Source: DAOTTI01 sp034437795 (GTDB lineage Bacteria; Chloroflexota; UBA11872; UBA12225). Taken from it: a stretch of 52,776 nt of DNA. Shown here piece by piece: positions 18,131 through 26,440 of this stretch. A program made the position numbers and the translations under genes. Below the pieces are notes generated by a model. The model ran no database searches, had not been told where the DNA came from, and was given only the letters and a program-made list of their open reading frames with translations. The stretch spans positions 1 through 52,776 of the forward strand of contig DAOTTI010000175.1 of NCBI GenBank assembly GCA_034437795.1. Direction: 5' to 3'. The stretch's first letter is position 1, and each line of letters begins with the position of its first letter.

Positions 18131-18821
18131 CCGTGCCATTGCCAGGTTGTACGACGCCCAGGGCCTGAGGATCCGCGCTTACGTTTACCTGCGGCTGGCG
18201 CTCAACCTGCTCAAGGCGGAGCAATTTGACGCACTGCTGCCCGCCCAAGGGCAGGTGGTGGACTTCGGCTGCGGCTACGGCCTGCTGGCCAACTACCTCT
18301 CCCTGGTCGCGCCGTGCCGGATGGTGCTCGGCATTGACGCCGACCTGCGCCGGATCAAGGTGGCGCAGGCGACCGTGGGCGCACGGCGCAACATCCGCTT
18401 CGAGTGCGGGGACGCGGCGACGGTGGCGCTGCCGCCGCTCTCTGGCGCGGTGATGACCGACTTCCTGCATCACCTGCCAATGGCCGTACAGAGCGGGGTG
18501 TTGCGCTCGGTGATGGCGGCGCTCGAGCCTGAGGGGGTCTTGCTCATCCGCGAGGTGAACCCGGCGCACCGTCCGCGCTGGAAGTACTGGTGCAGCGTGC
18601 TGGCCGAGCTGGCGATGTATCCTGATCCGCGCGCGATCAAGCTCCGTAACCGCCGGCCGGAGGAGCTCGTCGCTGAGCTCCGTTCCCTGGGCGCAGAGGT
18701 CGAGGTCTCGATGGCGGATCGCCGCTCCCCGTTTGCCGCCATCCTGTACGTCTGCCGGCGTCGCGCGAGGGGCGCAGGATGCTCGCGGCCGGTCGCGGCG
18801 GGCGAGGGAAGCGTAGGGTGA
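18117..18821 (+). CDS. Class I SAM-dependent methyltransferase
   Basis: 234 residues. VVDFGCGYGLLANYLSL is motif I, VLGIDADLRRIKVA the strand-2 acid, FECGDAATVALPPL and VMTDFLHHLPMAVQ the later motifs, and LEPEGVLLIREVNP the strand-5 region. ATG 18117 lies inside the end of the preceding gene, in a different frame. Followed by a 70-base gap, then a third methyltransferase. Substrate unknown; small-sugar or lipid O-methylation is inferred from context. The final ~15 residues (CSRPVAAGEGSVG) look like read-through of a repeat and may not be conserved. Confidence 0.85.
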   Translation: MDASSRAIARLYDAQGLRIRAYVYLRLALNLLKAEQFDALLPAQGQVVDFGCGYGLLANYLSLVAPCRMVLGIDADLRRIKVAQATVGARRNIRFECGDAATVALPPLSGAVMTDFLHHLPMAVQSGVLRSVMAALEPEGVLLIREVNPAHRPRWKYWCSVLAELAMYPDPRAIKLRNRRPEELVAELRSLGAEVEVSMADRRSPFAAILYVCRRRARGAGCSRPVAAGEGSVG

Positions 18822-18891
18822 TGTCCGGATACGCTGTGACAGCGGCGCCCGCCTCAGCCAGGTCGGCTGCAGGGGCAAGAGGATCGAGAGG

Positions 18892-19554
18892 GTGATGTCC
18901 GTCATGTCCGTACCGGCTGCGGGGTACTGGCGATCACACGCCAGGACCTGGCGGAGCTTCTACGCCAGGGGCGGGCTGCGCCCCGGCGCCCTGGTGGCCC
19001 GCTTCGTCGCCAGCCGCCAGCGGGCGCTGGAAGGGCTCCTGGCGGCCGGCACGGGGACGGAGACCTTGATCGACGTGGGCTGCGGCAGCGGCGAGGTGCT
19101 GGCCGCGCTCCGTCCCCGCGTGGGCCGGGCGATCGGCATTGATCTGTCGCGACCGCTGCTTGAGCTGGCGCGTGCGGAATGCCCCCAGGCGCCGCTGGCC
19201 GAGGCCGATGCCCACCACCTTCCGTTCCCTGACGGCGCCGGCCACATCATTCTGGCCGTCGGACTGCTGGATTACGTGGAGCGGCCTCGCCGCGTGCTCG
19301 CTGAGCTGGCGCGCGCCACGGCCCCTGGGGGACGGGTTCTGCTGACGTACCCGCAGCGCCCGTCGCCGTTCTGGTGGCTGCGCCGTGGCTGGGGCGCCCG
19401 GCTGCGATGGTGGCTGTTCCGCCTGCCGCCGATCCAGAATGCGGTGACCTGGGGGGAGCTCCAACAGGCCCTGTCGGCCGCCGGCCTAGTGGTGCGCTCG
19501 CACCGCAGCCTGTGGGGCGCGTCGTGGCTAGTGGAGGCCGAACGGCCGGCGTAG
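18892..19554 (+). CDS. Class I SAM-dependent methyltransferase
   Basis: 220 residues if GTG 18892 is used; ATG 18895 and ATG 18904 are also possible. LIDVGCGSGEVLAALRP is motif I, AIGIDLSRPLLELARAE the strand-2 region, EADAHHLPFPDGAGHIILAVGLLDYV the Methyltransf_11 core. Third consecutive methyltransferase in the same direction, though not recognisably a recent duplicate of the other two beyond family motifs. A short phrase gggtgatgtccg occurs both here and ~70 bases upstream at 18818, which may mark a small duplication around the start. Confidence 0.85.
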   Translation: MMSVMSVPAAGYWRSHARTWRSFYARGGLRPGALVARFVASRQRALEGLLAAGTGTETLIDVGCGSGEVLAALRPRVGRAIGIDLSRPLLELARAECPQAPLAEADAHHLPFPDGAGHIILAVGLLDYVERPRRVLAELARATAPGGRVLLTYPQRPSPFWWLRRGWGARLRWWLFRLPPIQNAVTWGELQQALSAAGLVVRSHRSLWGASWLVEAERPA

Positions 19555-19634
19555 GCCTGGCAGCCGCCCCCGGCTGGCGCGGTGTACCGTTTGTACCTGT
19601 GCTGATGCTCTAGATCTGGACGAGAAGCACCCCA

Positions 19635-22550
19635 GTGCCACGGCCAGTGCTACGGCCAATGCATGCCACAGCCCCGCCTGCGGGCGCTGCAGCGGCGCAG
19701 CGCGCCGGCCACGGCTCCCTGCCCGCGCCTGATGGCGGAGACACCCCATCCGGTGTGGGCGGGGGCACGCCTCTTCTCGGGGGAGAGCCGCGTGGCCGGT
19801 GGCCCGCCATGGCCGGCGCCGCCGTGGCCGGCGTCGTGCTGGCCGCGCTGGCGGTCGAACCGGCCTGGCCCGCCCACCTGGTGACCAGCCTGCTCTGGTT
19901 CGGCGGCTTCTGGCGCCCGCTGGCCGTACCGTGCAGTCTGGCCATAGCCGGCGCGGCGCTCATCGCCAACACGCTGGCTCCCGGCGCCACCTGGCAGAAG
20001 GCCAGGGACGCCCGGCGCGCGCTCCGAAGGCCCATTCTGGCCGCCCTGGCCATCGTCGTCGGCGGCGCGTCGTTTGCCTACGCCGCGGGACTGCTGGTCG
20101 GTGGCACCGCCGTCCGCGCGCTGGTCCTGCTCGCGCTGCAGCTGGCGCTCTTCCCCGGGGCGATGGCGGTGGCCACAGGACTGGCGCTGGCAGGGGCCAT
20201 CCTGGCGGCCGATGCGCGCCGGCAACCCTTTCTGGATTGGCTGCTCGCCCTGTGGCGCCGGCGGCCGCGCCAGGTGGAGCGTGCCGTGGGCGATGCCTGG
20301 CCGGCGCTGGCGGCTGCGGGGGCAGCGGCGGTCGTTGCCGCCGCCGTGCTTCCCACGGCGATGCAGGGCTGGGGACGCGCCGACCCGCCCGACGCGCGCC
20401 AGTACAACTTCTATAGCTCGTTCTTCAACTACGCCATCAGTGCGGACCGGATTGAGCAGCGCGACGGCTATGAGCTCGGGCTGCGGGGCCTGACCCTGCC
20501 CCCTGGGCGCAGCGGCTCCATCGTCTTCCGCCTGGACCGGACACCGGACTCGCTCGTCATCCTCAAGGCGAACTTCTACAACCGCCGCTTCGACGGCGAA
20601 GGCGGGCCGGCGGACGTCTTCACCAACGCCCTGGAGCTTTCGACGGATGAGGGCCGGACGTACCGCACCGTGCTGGCGGATACCTCGCTCGGTGAGGTGA
20701 TTGGCCGGAGCGAGGTCAACCTGACGCCACTGCTCGGTGACAGCCGCACCTACTACCTGCGGTTCCGCGCCACGAACACGACCAGCGCGGAGGTGACTGT
20801 CCTGCCCTCCATCGTGGTCAGCACGGTGGTTGATCCGCTGACGCTGCCTGATCCCCTCTTCCCGATCGTGCCCTACGCCGCCGGCACGGCGCTCGTGGCG
20901 GGGGCCATTGGGCGATGGTGGGAGCTGGAACGGCGCGCGGCGGCGCTCGTGGCGGCTGCGGTCGCAAGCGGGGGCGCGGTGCTCGCAGCGGCCGCCTTCC
21001 GCGTCGCCGGGGGCGATGCCTCAGCGACCGGACCGGCCACGGGCTGGCTTCAGGGGAGCGACGCACCGGCGGTGCAGTCCGCGCTGCTGGCGGCGCGTAG
21101 TACGTTTGCCGCAGCGGTCGCGCTGCTGGCGCTGGGGTGGCTCGTTCGGCGTGGGCGCCGCGCCCATGGGCGGGACTGGCCCTGGGGCGGCCACGGCGTA
21201 CCCTGGCTGGTCGTCGCTACTGTGCTGGTTGCCCTCGTGGCCGTCGACGCGCGCTGGACGCACCTGATGCGCGTGCGCCATGAGTTCCTGCTGCCGGACG
21301 CCCAAGGCTATCAGGCCATTGCGGAGGCCTTCCCGCAGAAGCTGGCCCGCTACGAGGGGCAACGCTCATCTGGTCTGCTCGATGCGCTCTATAATGCCGG
21401 CTTCGACGGCAAGGCGAGCGTGGCCGCGGTGTTCTATGCCGGTGGGAACAATGGCCGCGAGCCGCTGTGGCCGGCCACCCTGCGCCTGGTGTTCAACGTG
21501 CTTGGCTCCTCCGCCTTTCACACGCGCCTCACTTCGCTCTTGCTGGGGACGCTGGTGGCGGCGCTGACGTGCGTGCTGGGCTGGCGCCTCGTGCACCCGC
21601 TGGTAGGCCTCACCGCCGGCCTGCTGGTGGCGCTCCATCCGCCCAGCATCGCCAATGACGTCTCCGGCCTGCGGGAGCCGCTGGTCAGCGCCCTGCTTTT
21701 GGTCCTGGTGGGCAGCCTGCTGGCCGCCAGGACCGGCAAGCAGCCGGCGCCGTGGCCCCGCCTCGTGGCGGCGGGCGTCGCCGGGGGTGGGCTGGTGCTC
21801 GTGCGGGCCGACATGCTGGTGCTGGCGGGGCTGATCATCACCGGCGTGGCGGCTGCCCAGAGGTGGCCGTGGCGCCGGTGGCTGGCGACGGTGGGTCTGG
21901 TGGCGGTGCTTGCCGGCCCGATGTACGTTGGGTATGCCTTTACGCACGATGACCCGTTCTATCCAGGGACGTACGGCGCGACGGTGAACCGCAATCTAGA
22001 GTTCCCCGACAAGATGGGCACGCCTGGCTTCCCAAGCCCGCAGGCATATGCCGCCAACTGGGCGGCCGGGCCACCGATCTCCCCGATGCAGTACTTCTTT
22101 GGGGCAGAGTTCACGGCCTTCCGGCGCGAGTACCTGCACCGCGTGCCGGAGTTCTTCCCCGGCGAGCGCCTGCTCCCACCGTTCATCGCCTACTCAGTGC
22201 GCGGGTTTGTGCGCGTGTTTCCGTCCATTCTCTTCGAGCGCCAGGGTGTGTTGCTCCCCCTCTGCGTCGCGGGTGTGGCGCTCCTCCTGCTTGCGAGGCG
22301 CTGGGCGGTGCCGTTCGCCCTGGTCATCTCCCTGGCGCCCTTCTATGCGTTTCTGGCCGGCGTGCCCAATCCCTGGGTCTTCCCCGGGCGGTACGCCCTG
22401 CACGCCCTGCCGTACGCTGAGATGGCCGTCGCCTTTGGGATGTGGGGCGTCCCGCTGTGGCTGGCCGGCCGCGTGGCCAGCCGGTGGGCACAGGGGCAGC
22501 CTGCAGCGGTGGCCGGCCACGACGCACGGGCGGCGGTCAGCGCGCGATGA
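19635..22550 (+). CDS. Large membrane protein: B-like beta-sandwich module fused to a GT39/ArnT-like GT-C module
   Basis: 971 residues. Residues ~1-55 are disordered. Residues ~58-235 hold about five membrane helices. Residues ~240-400 are strand-rich and extracytoplasmic (QYNFYSSFFNYAISADRI, LPPGRSGSIVFRLDRTPDSL, TYYLRFRATNTTSAEVTV). Residues ~415-960 contain a second polytopic region with FLLPDAQGYQAIAEAFPQK after its first helices, the Asp-plus-aromatic loop motif of PMT/ArnT-type transferases. It continues with NNGREPLWPATLRLV and LHPPSIANDVSGLREPLVSALLL, both typical of that superfamily. In effect, a B-type and a GT-C-type protein in one chain. The stop overlaps the next start (ATGA). 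Likely a lipid-linked-sugar-dependent glycosyltransferase at the outer face. Confidence 0.8.
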   Translation: MPRPVLRPMHATAPPAGAAAAQRAGHGSLPAPDGGDTPSGVGGGTPLLGGEPRGRWPAMAGAAVAGVVLAALAVEPAWPAHLVTSLLWFGGFWRPLAVPCSLAIAGAALIANTLAPGATWQKARDARRALRRPILAALAIVVGGASFAYAAGLLVGGTAVRALVLLALQLALFPGAMAVATGLALAGAILAADARRQPFLDWLLALWRRRPRQVERAVGDAWPALAAAGAAAVVAAAVLPTAMQGWGRADPPDARQYNFYSSFFNYAISADRIEQRDGYELGLRGLTLPPGRSGSIVFRLDRTPDSLVILKANFYNRRFDGEGGPADVFTNALELSTDEGRTYRTVLADTSLGEVIGRSEVNLTPLLGDSRTYYLRFRATNTTSAEVTVLPSIVVSTVVDPLTLPDPLFPIVPYAAGTALVAGAIGRWWELERRAAALVAAAVASGGAVLAAAAFRVAGGDASATGPATGWLQGSDAPAVQSALLAARSTFAAAVALLALGWLVRRGRRAHGRDWPWGGHGVPWLVVATVLVALVAVDARWTHLMRVRHEFLLPDAQGYQAIAEAFPQKLARYEGQRSSGLLDALYNAGFDGKASVAAVFYAGGNNGREPLWPATLRLVFNVLGSSAFHTRLTSLLLGTLVAALTCVLGWRLVHPLVGLTAGLLVALHPPSIANDVSGLREPLVSALLLVLVGSLLAARTGKQPAPWPRLVAAGVAGGGLVLVRADMLVLAGLIITGVAAAQRWPWRRWLATVGLVAVLAGPMYVGYAFTHDDPFYPGTYGATVNRNLEFPDKMGTPGFPSPQAYAANWAAGPPISPMQYFFGAEFTAFRREYLHRVPEFFPGERLLPPFIAYSVRGFVRVFPSILFERQGVLLPLCVAGVALLLLARRWAVPFALVISLAPFYAFLAGVPNPWVFPGRYALHALPYAEMAVAFGMWGVPLWLAGRVASRWAQGQPAAVAGHDARAAVSAR

Positions 22551-23530
22551 CCGCCGCGCCGGCCGAGGCCACCAATCGACCACGAGAAGAGCACCGTAAA
22601 GGAATGATCGAGCTTCGCCGACTGATGGGATGGGCAGGGGAAGCCCGCGAGACCGACCTGATCCACCGCGCGGACCGCCGGCACCTGCTGGTGCTGGCCG
22701 CCGCGATTGTGGCCAGCGTCACGCTGCGCCTGCTGACGTGGAGCCCGATTGCGGACGGGGGCCACGAGCGGTACGTTCGGGTGGCCGTGGTCGGCGCAGT
22801 GAGCGCGGCCATCGTCTGGTGGCTAGTGCGCCTCCAGACGGCGCCGGGGAGCCGCCTGCCGCTGCTGTGCGCCGGGGCCGTTCTGCTCTCCGGAGACGCG
22901 ATCCACTACGTCCGGCTGGCCCACCCCATCAGCCATGGCGGGCCGATCGTGTCCTTCACCGCGTCGTTCGCCGACGAGGCGTCCGCCCGCCGGCACCTGG
23001 AGTTCGAAACCAGTGGGGCGGGGCGGGTCGTGTTCGAGCGCGGCGGGGTGCGCCTGGAGAGCCCCCCGAACGCCACCGCCTACCTGCGGCCCCGCCTGCC
23101 GGCGCCGGCTGACCCGCGCAGCAAGTGGTGGCTACCGGTGGGGCTGCTGGAGCGGGAGCGGGTGGAGACGCTCACGTGGCGGGCGAGCGTCACCCGTACG
23201 GGCGACTGGTACGTGGTGGCCGAGATCCGGCGTCTACTGATCCAGGCGGTGCCGTACGGCATTCACATCACCTACCCTGATCCCCAGAACGTGCTGCGCG
23301 GCCATGAGATCCAGCATCCACTCGGGCGGGATGGCCAGGTGCACACGTGGCAGGTGGTGCGAGACAGCCGGGAGCTGATCTTGACGATCGACGGAGCGCG
23401 CGTCTGGTCGGCGCCGCAGCGAGACCCGCTCGACCAGATCAGGCTGGGCGAGACGAAGGCCGATCCTCAGCACGGCGGGAGCATGCGGGTGGAGGCCCTG
23501 TCCTACCACACCACACTGGAGCGGCCGTGA
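22547..23530 (+). CDS. Membrane-anchored concanavalin/LamG-like domain protein
   Basis: 327 residues from ATG 22547, overlapping the stop of the fusion gene by four bases; the longer frame to 22442 is antisense-like extension. Three hydrophobic segments (LLVLAAAIVASVTLRLLT, VAVVGAVSAAIVWWLV, LPLLCAGAVLLSGDAI) precede an extracytoplasmic domain. This reads RRHLEFETSG, TLTWRASVTRTGDWYVVAEI, GQVHTWQVVRDSRELILTID and MRVEALSYHTTLE. The hTWQVvrdsreLiltIDG pattern is characteristic of LamG/3-keto-disaccharide-hydrolase-type jelly rolls that bind or cleave glycans. Its place between the fusion protein and A4 parallels the B proteins, although the fold looks different. It overlaps the next start (GTGA). 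Confidence 0.75.
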   Translation: MTAAPAEATNRPREEHRKGMIELRRLMGWAGEARETDLIHRADRRHLLVLAAAIVASVTLRLLTWSPIADGGHERYVRVAVVGAVSAAIVWWLVRLQTAPGSRLPLLCAGAVLLSGDAIHYVRLAHPISHGGPIVSFTASFADEASARRHLEFETSGAGRVVFERGGVRLESPPNATAYLRPRLPAPADPRSKWWLPVGLLERERVETLTWRASVTRTGDWYVVAEIRRLLIQAVPYGIHITYPDPQNVLRGHEIQHPLGRDGQVHTWQVVRDSRELILTIDGARVWSAPQRDPLDQIRLGETKADPQHGGSMRVEALSYHTTLERP

Positions 23531-24996
23531 GGCGCGACGCACCGCCCGCGCCGGTGGCCGACCGCCGGCCGCCGGATCAGGCCGGCGTACCGGCCAAGGC
23601 GCTAGGTTCGCGCCAGCCTGGAGCCGCCCGACCAGCCCGGCCAGGCAGTCCCATCTCAGGGTATGCCCCGCCGCTCGTTGGGGCGGCGCCGCAGGCGCGG
23701 TCCTCGTCTCTGGAATGGACCTGGCAGCGGATCGCCCGCTATGGGGCGCCCCTCTGGCTGGCCTTCCTGGCGCTGCTCTGCGTCCTCCAGACGGTCACGC
23801 ACGCAGGCAGCCGCAACGGCTTTCTCGAAAGCAGCCGGCCTCTCTACAGCCGGTATGGCGCGCCGGACGCATCGGCTTCCGAAGGCTACGTCACGTGGGT
23901 GGGCACCGTGCCGGTGCTCTTCGACTCCACGTCGTTTCTCACGCTGGCCGCAATGTTCCTCGGTGAGCGAGGGCCGGAGGGCAGCGGCATCCTGGACCAT
24001 CGCGCGGCCTACGCCTACCTGGCGTCTCTGCACGTGCCATGGGCCGGCCCCTACTGGGGCTTCCTGGCGGTAAACGTGGCTTTCTGGTGGGGCGCCGCGG
24101 CCGCCATGTGGTGGCTGGTGCGCCGGCGCTTCGGCAGCCCGCCTCTGGCGTACGCCACGTCGTTCCTCGTCGCCACGGGGAACGGCTTCATCTTCATGGC
24201 CGGCCTTCCCATGTCCTACCTGGCGGCCTACGCCAGCATGGCGCTGCTCCTGGCGCTGGCGGAGCGCCTGCAGGTCTTTACCACTGGCGGCACGCTCCGC
24301 GCCTGGCTGGCGCTGGGGTGGGGTGGGGGCGTGGCCGCCACCCTGTACTTCGCCCACATTCCCGCCATCATCTTCTGGTGGATCTATGGGCTCTCCCGTG
24401 TGCCGTGGCGCTATCTGGCGACGGCGACCGCCGTCACGCTTGCGGTGGCGGCGTCTTGGATGCTCTTTGGCAAGCACGTGGTCGGCCTGGGCTTCGCCAC
24501 CGACAACACGTCCGTCCTAGACTCGGCCATCCTGGGCTGGGTGAGGCACCTGGGTGAGCCATGGACGGCCATCGTGACCTATTTCCGCTTCGCGCCCGTC
24601 TTCCGGACGCTATTGGGCGCGTTCCCCTGGCCCTGGTGGCCCCTGGCAACCGCCGGCCTGCTTGCCAGCCAGCGCGACGAGCGGGAATGGCTGATGGCCG
24701 TGATCATGGCGGGGCTGATCCCCACCGTGGTCATCCTGTCCTTGCTGCCGCTTTCCCGCGCCAGCTATTACATGTATCCCGCCGTCTACGTGCTGGCGGC
24801 GCGGGGGGCGCTGGTGCTGGGCCGGGCCACCGGACGGCTTGCCGCCCACCTGGCACTGCCGGCGCCCCTGCACCGGCCGGCGGCAGCCGCGGTGGCGGCG
24901 CTTTGTCTGGCAGGGCTGGCCATGGCTGGGAACCTGGATCTGCTGGGCTATCAGCACTTTAACGCCCGCTTCCACTTCACCCCGGGACTGGAATGA
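23527..24996 (+). CDS. Polytopic membrane protein A4, GT-C-like
   Basis: 489 residues from GTG 23527, which overlaps the preceding stop (GTGA). The first ~65 residues are Pro/Ala/Arg rich; then ten or so membrane helices. Post-helix-1 loop: RPLYSRYGAPDASASEGYVTWVGTV. Further marks: FAHIPAIIFWWIYGLSR, GFATDNTSVLDSAILGWVR, SRASYYMYPAVYVLAARGALVL and the C-terminal GNLDLLGYQHFNARFHF. The last is the same ending as A1-A3 (NxDLxGxY-x4-R). Coupled to B4 by an ATGA overlap. A 57-base segment of this gene (24490-24546) has a diverged partner at 26072-26128. Confidence 0.8.
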   Translation: MRRDAPPAPVADRRPPDQAGVPAKALGSRQPGAARPARPGSPISGYAPPLVGAAPQARSSSLEWTWQRIARYGAPLWLAFLALLCVLQTVTHAGSRNGFLESSRPLYSRYGAPDASASEGYVTWVGTVPVLFDSTSFLTLAAMFLGERGPEGSGILDHRAAYAYLASLHVPWAGPYWGFLAVNVAFWWGAAAAMWWLVRRRFGSPPLAYATSFLVATGNGFIFMAGLPMSYLAAYASMALLLALAERLQVFTTGGTLRAWLALGWGGGVAATLYFAHIPAIIFWWIYGLSRVPWRYLATATAVTLAVAASWMLFGKHVVGLGFATDNTSVLDSAILGWVRHLGEPWTAIVTYFRFAPVFRTLLGAFPWPWWPLATAGLLASQRDEREWLMAVIMAGLIPTVVILSLLPLSRASYYMYPAVYVLAARGALVLGRATGRLAAHLALPAPLHRPAAAAVAALCLAGLAMAGNLDLLGYQHFNARFHFTPGLE

Positions 24997-25871
24997 TGGC
25001 GCCGGCGGCCATAACAGCGGCTCCGTTCTCAGCTCCTCCGGCCAGCGGGCGCTTCCGACCAGGGACGGCAAGCGGGCGAGCCATCGGGGCCATCAGCGTG
25101 ATCGCCACAGCGCTCGGCTTGCTGATCGCAGTGGCCGGCACACGCAGCACGGCACCTGAGGTGTCCCCGTGGCCTCGGTTCTGGGCAACGGCGTATTTCA
25201 TCGTGCTGCTGTGGCCGGCTGGGCTGGCGCTCGTGGGCTGGCTGGCCGGGCTCCGTGTGCAGGCCGCTGCCAGTCTGCTTCTCGCCGCGCTGACCATCGG
25301 GCAGCAGCTCGGCTACGGGTCAATGGGGCCACCCGCCCTGGTACGGTGGTCCACGACGCTCGCCCAGCCCGGCGACGCCGTCCGCCAGCGCATTGCGCTG
25401 CCCGCGCGGGGCGACCGTGCCTGGGAAAGCGCCTGGCGCCGCGCCAGCCGCGCCGCCGTCTCCATCTGTACCTGGGAGGCGGTGGCGCCGGAGGCGGGAG
25501 TGATGGTCAGCCTCAACAGTGGCCCGCCGGTCCCGCTCCACACGCTGCCCCGCGGCGGCCGCCCCGAGGGGTGGGGCTGGTACGCGCTGGAGGTCTCGCC
25601 CGCCGATCTGGGCGCGGGCCCCTCCCTGGAAGTGGTGGTCCGGCGCGAGGGAAGAGATGGGCCGCCGGCCCGCCTGTGCGGCGGGCGGGATGACCCTGCG
25701 CGGCCCGGCGCGGGCGGCAGCGCTCGCTGGCTGAATGGGCGGTGGACCGCCGACGACCTGTCCGACTATCCGCTCCCGCCGCTCAATGCACGCCCGATGC
25801 CGGGCCGGTATTACATTGAGCTCCGCTTCTTCGACGTAGCCGGCCACCCCAGCGTCGCCATCTGGTATTGA
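24993..25871 (+). CDS. Membrane-anchored beta-sandwich protein B4 (pairs with A4)
   Basis: 292 residues; ATG 24993 overlaps the stop of A4. Hydrophobic helices GAISVIATALGLLIAVAG, FWATAYFIVLLWPAGLALVGWL and AAASLLLAALTIG precede a strand-rich domain (VSICTWEAVAPEAGVMVSLN, WGWYALEVSPADLG, LEVVVRREG). It closes with ARWLNGRWTADDLSDYP and MPGRYYIELRFFDV. The W-NGRW-xxDDL ... P-GRYYIELRF end corresponds to FFFDGQRWQADRL ... GTYRIWLYF of B1, so it belongs to the same set although overall similarity is weak. No catalytic motif visible. Overlapping coupling with A4 argues for a joint complex. Confidence 0.75.
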   Translation: MMAPAAITAAPFSAPPASGRFRPGTASGRAIGAISVIATALGLLIAVAGTRSTAPEVSPWPRFWATAYFIVLLWPAGLALVGWLAGLRVQAAASLLLAALTIGQQLGYGSMGPPALVRWSTTLAQPGDAVRQRIALPARGDRAWESAWRRASRAAVSICTWEAVAPEAGVMVSLNSGPPVPLHTLPRGGRPEGWGWYALEVSPADLGAGPSLEVVVRREGRDGPPARLCGGRDDPARPGAGGSARWLNGRWTADDLSDYPLPPLNARPMPGRYYIELRFFDVAGHPSVAIWY

Positions 25872-26071
25872 GAGCGATGGTGGCTCGTGAACAGATGGAC
25901 CAGTCCCTTGCCGGCAGGGCGCACCGCCTGCCCGGCCGGCGCGTTGAAGAACGATGGGCGGCTGGCCTGCACGACGCACGACCGGCAGCCTGCTCGCTCC
26001 CTCTGGGAGAGGGCTCCGCTGACGATGACTGCGGGCCAGGCGCAGGGAAGGGGATCGCCGCGCGCTGGCAT

Positions 26072-26128
26072 GGGTTCGCCGCCGACGACGGGCCAGCATT
26101 TGACTCCGCCATCCTTGGATGGGTAAGG
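26072..26128 (+). pseudogene. Relic of a further A-type gene
   Basis: In one frame this reads GFAADDGPAFDSAILGWVR and stops two codons later. A4 at 24490-24546 encodes GFATDNTSVLDSAILGWVR. The lengths match without a gap: 13 of 19 residues and 42 of 57 bases are identical. In the last nine codons all differences are synonymous third positions, which points to divergence of a once-functional coding sequence, not a chance match. Nothing else of an A gene is recognisable in the 25872-26130 spacer, which also holds a short spacer repeat near 26000-26030. Confidence 0.55.
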
Positions 26129-26130
26129 GT

Positions 26131-26412
26131 ATGAGCAGACGCCGGTTCGATCCAGCCGCTACGGCCGCGGCGGGCGCCTTGGCCCTGGTCGTGTGGTCGG
26201 AGGGCGCTCATCCGCTGGGCCACGATCGGGTACGTATCTGGGCCGATGCCCTGGTCAATGAATGGTTCATCTGGTTTACCGTACTCTACGTGGCCCTGAT
26301 CGGATGCGCCGGCCTCCGCACGCGCCTGCCGGCACTGCTGGGCAGAGCGGGCCTGCGCGGCGCAGAGCGCCGCGGCCCAGCGACCGGCTCTGCTTCAGCC
26401 AGGGTTACGTAA
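26131..26412 (+). CDS. Small membrane protein, unknown
   Basis: 93 residues from ATG 26131, with a TAAGGGT ribosome site just upstream that overlaps the end of the A relic. Two likely membrane helices: AAGALALVVWSEG region and EWFIWFTVLYVALIGCAGL. A basic start (MSRRRFD) and a polar tail suggest both ends in the cytoplasm. No family recognised. It precedes the methyltransferase-GT2 fusion by 28 bases in the same direction. Small proteins of this type can be subunits of lipid-glycan enzymes, but this is a guess. Confidence 0.5.
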   Translation: MSRRRFDPAATAAAGALALVVWSEGAHPLGHDRVRIWADALVNEWFIWFTVLYVALIGCAGLRTRLPALLGRAGLRGAERRGPATGSASARVT

Positions 26413-26440
26413 TCATCATCAGCCAGGATAGGCGACCCCG

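Noticed and set aside
25868..26134. 88-residue frame across the B4-small protein spacer as an intact gene
   Set aside because: Most of it is repeat-derived sequence; only its last 19 residues match A4, so it is reported as a relic.
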